From Nitrospinota bacterium (GTDB lineage Bacteria > JADFOP01 > DATKYB01): a DNA stretch of 11,457 nt. Under the pieces are notes generated by a model. It was not told where the DNA came from. It made no database searches and saw nothing but the letters and a program-made list of their open reading frames with translations. Where the stretch lies: the NCBI GenBank assembly GCA_035528715.1, contig DATKYB010000055.1, positions 1 through 11,457 of the forward strand, read 5' to 3'. A program made the position numbers and the translations under genes. Below are positions 7,051-11,457 of the stretch, piece after piece (positions within the stretch are counted from its first letter, which is position 1; every line of letters starts with the position of its first letter).

Positions 7051-7982
7051 ACCTTTTGGTGGTGGGATCTATAGCCCTTGATACAGTCAAGACACCGTTT
7101 GATAAGGCAGAAGATGTTCTGGGAGGCTCTGCAACCTTTTTTTCAATCTCTGCGAGTTACTTTGCTAACGTCTATTTAGTTGGGGTTATCGGTGAAGATT
7201 TTCCGGATGAGGGGCTTGAAATCTTTAAGAGACATTCCATAGATATTAGGGGTATTGAAAAAAGAAAAGGAAAGACCTTTCGATGGAAGGGGGAATATGG
7301 TTATGACCTTAACTGGGCAAAAACTATTGATACCCAATTAAATGTCTTTAAGGATTTCAACCCAAAGATTCCAGAAGAATATAAAAACTGTGAATATGTA
7401 TTTCTTGCAAATATCGACCCAAGTCTTCAGCTAAAGGTTCTTGAGCAGATTAAGAAGCCGAAACTGGTTGCGTGTGATACCATGAACTTTTGGATAGAGG
7501 GGAAATTAAAGGAACTGAAAAAGGTTTTACGAAAAATTGATATTCTTCTTATTAATGATTCAGAGGCTAGAGAGCTTGCAAAAGAGCATAATATTACTAA
7601 AGCAGCTAAGAAGATTCTTTCCTGGGGTCCAAGAAATCTTGTTATCAAAAGGGGAGAATATGGGGCTTTAATGTATTCTGATTATGAAACCTTTGCAGCT
7701 CCAGCCTATCCCTTGGATTCTGTTTATGACCCTACTGGTGCAGGAGATACCTTTGCTGGTGGATTCATGGGATATCTGGCTAATGTGAATAACTTTACAG
7801 AGTCAACGCTTAGACAGGCCATCATCTTTGGAAGTGTGATGGCATCGTTCAATGTAGAGGAATTCAGCCTTAACCGTATGCGTAATTTGAAGCATGCAGA
7901 GATTAAAGATAGATTTCATGAAATAAAAAGATTATCCCACTTCGATGACTTAGACCAAGAATTCTTTAATCACATTGTTTGA
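7047..7982 (+). CDS. PfkB-family kinase, substrate unknown
   Basis: This 311-residue protein is of the ribokinase/PfkB superfamily, which transfers the ATP gamma-phosphate to a hydroxymethyl group of a sugar, nucleoside or related compound. The N-terminus has [13 protein letters not shown] and the substrate-side glycines [10 protein letters not shown] (24-33). NDSEARELA (170-178) contains the family N-x-x-E motif. [10 protein letters not shown] (199-208) precedes the nucleotide-binding signature [13 protein letters not shown] (228-240) with the catalytic base Asp234. All catalytic elements look intact. I cannot name the substrate; nucleoside or sugar kinase activity is possible. The ATGA overlap with hemB implies co-translation with the tetrapyrrole genes, but no phosphorylation step is known in that pathway, so the link may be regulatory or simply a shared transcript. 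A 76-nt gap follows. Confidence 0.9.
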   Translation: MNLLVVGSIALDTVKTPFDKAEDVLGGSATFFSISASYFANVYLVGVIGEDFPDEGLEIFKRHSIDIRGIEKRKGKTFRWKGEYGYDLNWAKTIDTQLNVFKDFNPKIPEEYKNCEYVFLANIDPSLQLKVLEQIKKPKLVACDTMNFWIEGKLKELKKVLRKIDILLINDSEARELAKEHNITKAAKKILSWGPRNLVIKRGEYGALMYSDYETFAAPAYPLDSVYDPTGAGDTFAGGFMGYLANVNNFTESTLRQAIIFGSVMASFNVEEFSLNRMRNLKHAEIKDRFHEIKRLSHFDDLDQEFFNHIV

Positions 7983-8058
7983 TAATTGTTCAAAGATGAT
8001 TTTTCTTCAATAAACTCTCCCATGTAGTGGTTTCTTTATAAATCTTTTTGGTGATACG

Positions 8059-8616
8059 ATGAAGGTAATTTCTGGAAGGATAAAAGGACGGTCTTTAAAG
8101 ACACTAAAAGGGCTTGATATCCGGCCTACACCTGATAAGGTCAAGGGAGCGCTTTTTAATATCATCGGGAGCTTTATTATTAACAAAAAATTTCTGGATC
8201 TCTTTGCAGGTACAGGAAATATAGGAATCGAGGCGCTAAGCAGGGGAGCAGAAGAAGTATTCTTTGTTGACAATGATAAGAGGTCTATTAAATTAATTAG
8301 AGAAAATCTTGAAAAATGCGGTATTTATAGGGGATTTAAGATTTTTTTGGAAGATGGCATAGACTTTATTCGCTCAAGAGAAAAAAAAGATGAATTTGAT
8401 TTGATATTCTTAGACCCTCCTTATGGTTCTGATTTAGGAGGATTAGCATTGGAAGAGATTTCAAAGACAGATATCATAGAACGAGAAGGCTTAATTATCT
8501 ATGAACATTTCCATAAATGTGAAGTGAATAGGAAGTATGGTCTTTTTAAGCTTTATAAACAAAAGAGGATGGGAGATACCTGTCTCTCCTTTTTTCATAA
8601 AGAGATAAAGGATTAA
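8059..8616 (+). CDS. rsmD: 16S rRNA (guanine(966)-N2)-methyltransferase
   Basis: This 185-residue SAM-dependent enzyme methylates N2 of G966 in 16S rRNA during small-subunit assembly. The N-terminus MKVISGRIKGRSL, then IRPTPDKVKGALFNII (21-36), is characteristic of RsmD. SAM-binding motif I is FLDLFAGTGNIGIEALSRGA (45-64), motif II is VFFVDND, and the catalytic DPPY motif is at 119-122 (LIFLDPPYG). Length is normal. A modest GGTGAT lies upstream of the ATG. The stop is 5 nt before mnmA, so the two translation-related modification genes probably form one transcript. Confidence 0.95.
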   Translation: MKVISGRIKGRSLKTLKGLDIRPTPDKVKGALFNIIGSFIINKKFLDLFAGTGNIGIEALSRGAEEVFFVDNDKRSIKLIRENLEKCGIYRGFKIFLEDGIDFIRSREKKDEFDLIFLDPPYGSDLGGLALEEISKTDIIEREGLIIYEHFHKCEVNRKYGLFKLYKQKRMGDTCLSFFHKEIKD

Positions 8617-8621
8617 TTTTT

Positions 8622-9692
8622 ATGAAGCAAAAGGTTGTTGTAGCAATGAGCGGGGGAGTGGATAGCTCTACAACTGCTGCTTTACTCAAAGAAGACGGAT
8701 ATGATGTGATAGGGCTCGGTATGCAGATTTGGGATTTTTCGAAGACCGAAGAGGATGCTTTTGGTTCCTGCTGTTCTCCACGCGATGTGATTGATGCTCG
8801 AAAAGTTGCAGAACGATTAAATATCCCCTTTTATCTATTGAATTGTGAGAAGGAGTTTGAAAGAGAGGTTATAGACTATTTTGTTTCTGAGTATCTGATG
8901 GGAAGGACGCCTAATCCATGCATTCTATGCAATCAGAAGATAAAGTTTGATTATCTTTTAAAAAGGGCAAAAGAATTTGAAGCAGAAAAGATATCCACAG
9001 GCCACTATGCCTTTATAGAAAAGGATGAAAATGGGTATGTTTTAAAAAGGGGAAGGGACAGGAAAAAAGATCAGTCTTATTTTCTCTTTAATCTTTCGCA
9101 AAATCAGTTAAGCTCTATTATTCTCCCTCTTGGGAAATACACAAAAAAAGAGGTGAGAAAATTGGCTGATAAATTTGGAATTGGAGTTGCTGAAAAGATG
9201 GAGAGTCAGGAGATATGCTTTATCCCTGATAATAATTACCCTGAGTTTATTAAAAAAAGGCTTCCTCATAAAATGATACATGAAGGTGATATTATAACGA
9301 AAGACGGAAGGGTGCTGGGGAGGCATAAGGGCTTTCCTTTCTATACAATTGGTCAAAGAAGAGGGCTTGGTATAGGTTATACGAAGCCTCTTTATGTTGT
9401 GGACATTGATTTGAAAAAGAATCTTCTTATTGTAGGAGAAAGTGGAGATCTCTTTAGAAAAAAGCTTGTTGCTAAGGATGTAAACTGGAACATTCCTATA
9501 AAAGAAAGGGAGGAGATAGAGGCAGAGGTACAGATTCGATACCGCCACAGGCCTGCAAAGGCGAAGATTACCTCAAGAAAAGGGGGCTTGGCTGACGTTA
9601 GTTTTTTAACTGCCCAGAGAGCAGTTACACCAGGCCAAGCTGCTGTTTTTTATAAAGGGGATGTTGTGATTGGTGGAGGGTGGATAATTTAA
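8622..9692 (+). CDS. mnmA: tRNA-specific 2-thiouridylase
   Basis: This 356-residue cytoplasmic enzyme uses ATP and relayed sulfur to make 2-thiouridine at position 34 of the Glu, Gln and Lys tRNAs. The PP-loop SGGVDS is at 10-15. Next are SCCSPRDVIDARKVAERL (49-66) and MGRTPNPCILCNQKIKFD (93-110), whose Cys100 is the nucleophile. GHYA lies at 127-130 and the second catalytic cysteine is Cys199 in SQEICFIPD. TIGQRRGLG and the C-terminal beta-barrel ending in VIGGGWII complete the family layout. Length is typical. The sulfur-donor partner IscS or its relay is not in the window. Confidence 0.97.
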   Translation: MKQKVVVAMSGGVDSSTTAALLKEDGYDVIGLGMQIWDFSKTEEDAFGSCCSPRDVIDARKVAERLNIPFYLLNCEKEFEREVIDYFVSEYLMGRTPNPCILCNQKIKFDYLLKRAKEFEAEKISTGHYAFIEKDENGYVLKRGRDRKKDQSYFLFNLSQNQLSSIILPLGKYTKKEVRKLADKFGIGVAEKMESQEICFIPDNNYPEFIKKRLPHKMIHEGDIITKDGRVLGRHKGFPFYTIGQRRGLGIGYTKPLYVVDIDLKKNLLIVGESGDLFRKKLVAKDVNWNIPIKEREEIEAEVQIRYRHRPAKAKITSRKGGLADVSFLTAQRAVTPGQAAVFYKGDVVIGGGWII

Positions 9693-9779
9693 AGATTTTT
9701 TCATCTTAAAAATGATGAAGGATATTGAAATTAATATATTTAATGCCTTTTAATAAGAAATAAAAAATAATTCAATAAT

Positions 9780-9799
9780 AAATAATTATATAATTATTT
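9780..9799. repeat. Perfect 20-bp A/T palindrome
   Basis: Ten bases starting at 9780 (AAATAATTAT) are followed directly by their exact reverse complement (ATAATTATTT) ending at 9799, and then two more T residues. It may be a weak terminator for rsmD-mnmA or an AT-rich protein-binding site. With only A and T, a chance palindrome of this size is more likely than in mixed sequence. Confidence 0.4.
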
Positions 9800-9839
9800 T
9801 TAAAGTAAATTATTAAGTATTTTGTCTTTTTATTTCATA

Positions 9840-9868
9840 ATAAGTGTTTATAGATATAGACTACTTAT
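9840..9868. repeat. Imperfect inverted repeat upstream of the purC-like promoter
   Basis: The left arm 9840-9852 pairs with the right arm 9855-9868, with one bulged base (T9862), one G:T pair and a two-base centre. It lies 23 nt upstream of the -35 hexamer, a suitable position for an activator or repressor site. Not matched to a known operator. Confidence 0.3.
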
Positions 9869-9891
9869 ACTTAAATATTTTTTAATTTGTT

Positions 9892-9919
9892 TTGACAAAA
9901 CGGTGTTGTAAAATAAAAT
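9892..9919 (+). promoter_or_regulatory. Promoter of the purC-like gene
   Basis: A perfect TTGACA (9892-9897) and TAAAAT (9914-9919, five of six) are separated by 16 nt. The predicted leader is about 75-80 nt and ends in AAAGGAG (9991-9997), 6 nt before the ATG at 10004. No recognised purine riboswitch fold was seen in the leader. Confidence 0.55.
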
Positions 9920-9959
9920 AATCTTTAAATTTTGCCATAGATTTTACAAATATCGTTTC

Positions 9960-9971
9960 TTAGAATTCTAA
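9960..9971 (+). promoter_or_regulatory. 12-bp palindrome in the purC-like leader
   Basis: TTAGAATTCTAA is a perfect palindrome about 20 nt upstream of the Shine-Dalgarno sequence and about 35 nt after the predicted start of transcription. It could be a repressor site; no named regulator is recognised. Confidence 0.3.
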
Positions 9972-10003
9972 ATGTATTAACTTAAATTTGAAAGGAGTGT
10001 TCG

Positions 10004-10795
10004 ATGCCAATTGATTTCAGTTCAATGAATAAAATTAATGAAGGAAAGACAAAGATAATTTACGAGAATCTAGAAGATCCTAAGACGGTTTATATGGTTT
10101 TTAAGGATGATATCACTGCTGGAGACGGTGCAAAACATGATATTATCAAAGGAAAAGCTTTGATTGACTGGCAGACTAACCGTGACATTTTTGAATATCT
10201 CAACAGAATGAATGTTCAGACCCATTATATTTCAAGCCTTGAAGAAAAGGTTTCCCTAGTGAAAAAACTGGATAGGAAAATCAATCTCGAAGTTGTTTCC
10301 AGAAGGGTTGCTGCTGGTTCTATATTAAAATGGGGTAATGTAGCTGAGGGGACAAGGTATGATTCAGTGATTACTCAATTTCATTACAAAGATGACCCTC
10401 TTCATGACCCAATGCTAGATGAGACCTATATAAATTATATTATAAAGGTAAAGGGGGGTACTGAGTATGCAAAGATGATGGAGCTTAATGATGAGGCGTT
10501 TAGCATACTTGAGAAGGCATTTGCCCCCTTTAATATTCAGCTTATTGATATGAAACTCGAGTATGGAATTATTGAAGGGGATGTTTACATCATAGACGAG
10601 ATCACAGGAGGCTCTTTCAGGCTGTGGCCTTATGCCCGTAAAAATCCTGATCTTAGCAAAGAAAATGTATTATCCGAATTGAATTCTGAGGGAAGGCTTG
10701 ATAAGGATACCTACAGAATGGGACAGGATATTGATAGGGTAAAATACAAATTTGAAGAGATTGCGAAAATAACAGCCAAATTCAAAGAAATATAA
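10004..10795 (+). CDS. purC: SAICAR synthase family protein (PurC-like, divergent active-site segment)
   Basis: This 263-residue protein aligns along its whole length with phosphoribosylaminoimidazole-succinocarboxamide synthase, which joins aspartate to CAIR with ATP in purine synthesis. ATP-side elements are present: INEGKTKIIY (11-20), VFKDDITAGDGAK (32-44) and LVKKLD (85-90). VVSRRVAAGSILKWGNVAEGT (97-117), LHDPMLDETY (133-142) and LIDMKLEYG (180-188) also match, the last with EYG for the usual EFG. The next signature is altered: DEITGGSFRLWPYA (198-211) replaces the usual DE-x-S-P-D-x-x-R-L/F-W. About a dozen extra residues then precede LDKDTYRMGQD (232-242). MVNNK is replaced by LIDWQ, and the VVRN asparagine by Arg. 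It may be a true but divergent PurC or a paralogue with another substrate. It has its own promoter, and no other pur gene is adjacent. Confidence 0.8.
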   Translation: MPIDFSSMNKINEGKTKIIYENLEDPKTVYMVFKDDITAGDGAKHDIIKGKALIDWQTNRDIFEYLNRMNVQTHYISSLEEKVSLVKKLDRKINLEVVSRRVAAGSILKWGNVAEGTRYDSVITQFHYKDDPLHDPMLDETYINYIIKVKGGTEYAKMMELNDEAFSILEKAFAPFNIQLIDMKLEYGIIEGDVYIIDEITGGSFRLWPYARKNPDLSKENVLSELNSEGRLDKDTYRMGQDIDRVKYKFEEIAKITAKFKEI

Positions 10796-10856
10796 ATAAT
10801 TTAATAGTCTTGGCATTTTTATTATCATCTCTTGAATAATAGAAAATCAAAAAAGG

Positions 10857-10884
10857 TTGACAAAAAAAATAAAAAGTATATAAC
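10857..10884 (+). promoter_or_regulatory. Distal promoter of the aldehyde oxidoreductase-family gene
   Basis: A perfect TTGACA (10857-10862) and TATAAC (10879-10884, five of six) are 16 nt apart. A start near 10891 would leave a leader of about 170 nt. It lies just after an A/U-rich hairpin (10816-10825 with 10836-10845) that may help end the purC-like transcript. Confidence 0.55.
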
Positions 10885-10995
10885 TTAAAAAGATATAAAT
10901 AAAGACCAAACTTTCTTCTTTTGATTTTTTGATTTTTCCCCGAGATTTTCCATCTAATTTTTGAGAGAAGAGTAGTCAAAGAATCTAAAAAAGAC

Positions 10996-11022
10996 TTGAC
11001 AAGAAAGAATAAAATATACAAA
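10996..11022 (+). promoter_or_regulatory. Possible second, proximal promoter of the aldehyde oxidoreductase-family gene
   Basis: A perfect TTGACA (10996-11001) is followed by weaker -10 candidates: TATACA (11015-11020, 13-nt spacing) or TACAAA (11017-11022, 15-nt spacing). Spacing is short for sigma70, so this is less certain than the distal element. The gene has a strong AAAGGAGG (11046-11053), 8 nt before its ATG. Confidence 0.3.
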
Positions 11023-11061
11023 AGAGATTATTTACTCATTTTTTCAAAGGAGGAAATTTAG

Positions 11062-11457
11062 ATGAGTTATATGGGCAAGGTTTTGAGAATTAATCTCACT
11101 ACAAAGGAAGTTAAGACTGAACCGCTGAATGAAAAAGATGCAAGAGATTATATGGGCGGGGCTGGCTTGGGGATGAAGCTCTACTATAATGAAAAGATCA
11201 AGCCTGGTATTGATCCCTTTAGCGAGGAAAATAAGATTGTGATGGCAACGGGTTTTTTGTGCGCGACGACATGCCCTGTAGCTTCGAGGTTAGCGTGTGT
11301 GACGAAGTCTCCTTTGAGCTTTGGTGTTACTTTCAGCAATGTGGGCGGGTTCTTTCCGGATGAGTTTAAAAAGACAGGATATGACGCTGTTATCATTGAA
11401 GGGAAGTCAGAAAAGCCTGTCTATGTTTACATAAAAGATGATAAGGTAAGTCTTAAA
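11062..11457 (+). CDS. Aldehyde:ferredoxin oxidoreductase family protein, N-terminal part (runs off right edge)
   Basis: 132 codons are open to the window edge; family members are usually about 600 residues. Visible is the N-terminal tungsten-bispterin domain: GKVLRINLTTKEV (5-17), YMGGAGLGMKLYY (30-42), DPFSEENKIVMATG (51-64), VTKSPL (80-85), GGFFPDEFKKTGYDAVIIEGK (95-115) and KPVYVYIKDDKV. Arg76 and Asn93 occupy positions that, from memory, contact the pterin dinucleotide and magnesium in the Pyrococcus enzyme. Where the archetype has GPLTGT-APTGGR, this protein has GFLCATTCPVASR, adding Cys67 and Cys71. Family members oxidise aldehydes to acids with ferredoxin, but the superfamily also includes other W-dependent enzymes such as BamB-type benzoyl-CoA reductase subunits, so the substrate is open. 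The 4Fe-4S cysteines lie beyond the window. The start is set by the strong AAAGGAGG. Confidence 0.9.
   Translation, partial: MSYMGKVLRINLTTKEVKTEPLNEKDARDYMGGAGLGMKLYYNEKIKPGIDPFSEENKIVMATGFLCATTCPVASRLACVTKSPLSFGVTFSNVGGFFPDEFKKTGYDAVIIEGKSEKPVYVYIKDDKVSLK

Larger units (their letters stand above)
9693..10003 (+). other. 311-nt AT-rich intergenic region before the purC-like gene
   Basis: No credible coding sequence is visible on either strand. The first part has a weak hairpin (TTCATC 9700-9705 with GATGAA 9714-9719) just past the mnmA stop; no T-run follows, so mnmA lacks a clear intrinsic terminator. The region then holds a 20-bp A/T palindrome, an imperfect hairpin, a promoter and a 12-bp palindrome, each listed separately. 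Base composition is far more AT-rich than the genes. Confidence 0.6.

Noticed and set aside
7978-8004. Possible terminator after the PfkB-family gene (TTTGA/TCAAA stem, then a T-run)
   Set aside because: The stem is only five weak base pairs, includes the stop codon, and the T-run is several bases away; too weak to annotate, so read-through into rsmD-mnmA stays possible.
9920-10003. Purine riboswitch in the purC-like leader
   Set aside because: The leader is very AT-rich, and I could not find the conserved three-way junction core or its loop-loop partners.
10782-11021. A minus-strand open frame in the gap before the oxidoreductase-family gene
   Set aside because: Its Phe/Leu/Lys-only composition reflects AT-rich non-coding DNA, and it overlaps the promoter elements there; no ribosome binding site or domain.

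Overview
The window comes from an AT-rich bacterial chromosome. It is dense with genes, nearly all on the plus strand, and its coding sequences are rich in Lys, Glu and Ile with many AGA/AGG arginine codons. The C5 route to aminolevulinate (HemA), a fused CobA-HemD protein beside a SirC-type dehydrogenase, and the start of a tungsten aldehyde:ferredoxin oxidoreductase-family gene suggest an anaerobic bacterium. Gene order and protein style recall Desulfobacterota/Nitrospirota-like lineages, but this placement is inference and no 16S or other decisive marker is present.

Layout. (1) 1-319: the 3' end of a WG-repeat protein whose last repeat breaks down. (2) 473-548, minus strand: a tRNA-Ala(CGC) with encoded CCA and the G3:U70 identity pair, with a plausible promoter on its right. 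(3) 784-7982: a tetrapyrrole operon, sirC-type dehydrogenase / CcsA-HemX-like membrane protein / hemA / hemC / cobA-hemD fusion / hemB / PfkB-family kinase. It is preceded by a good sigma70-type promoter, has gaps of at most 33 nt, and shows two ATGA start-stop overlaps. (4) 8059-9692: rsmD and mnmA, 5 nt apart (rRNA and tRNA modification). (5) 9693-10003: a 311-nt AT-rich intergenic region with palindromes and a promoter. (6) 10004-10795: a purC-like gene with a divergent active-site segment. (7) 11062 to the right edge: the N-terminal 132 codons of an aldehyde:ferredoxin oxidoreductase-family protein behind one strong and one weaker promoter-like element.

How it works together. HemA reduces glutamyl-tRNA to glutamate semialdehyde. 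HemB makes porphobilinogen from aminolevulinate, HemC polymerises it to hydroxymethylbilane, and the HemD half of the fusion closes the ring to uroporphyrinogen III. The CobA half then methylates this to precorrin-2, which the SirC-type enzyme oxidises to sirohydrochlorin. The cluster therefore commits flux to siroheme, and possibly to siroheme-derived heme or to cobalamin. HemL and the late haem enzymes are not in the window. The CcsA/HemX-like protein fits either cytochrome c haem handling or control of HemA level.

I see no phage, CRISPR, transposase or obvious defence system. The best leads are the uncharacterised PfkB kinase translationally coupled to hemB, and the PurC-like protein whose signature segment is replaced (TGGS where SPDG/SPDT is usual) and carries a short insertion. 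Neither is proof of a new system.
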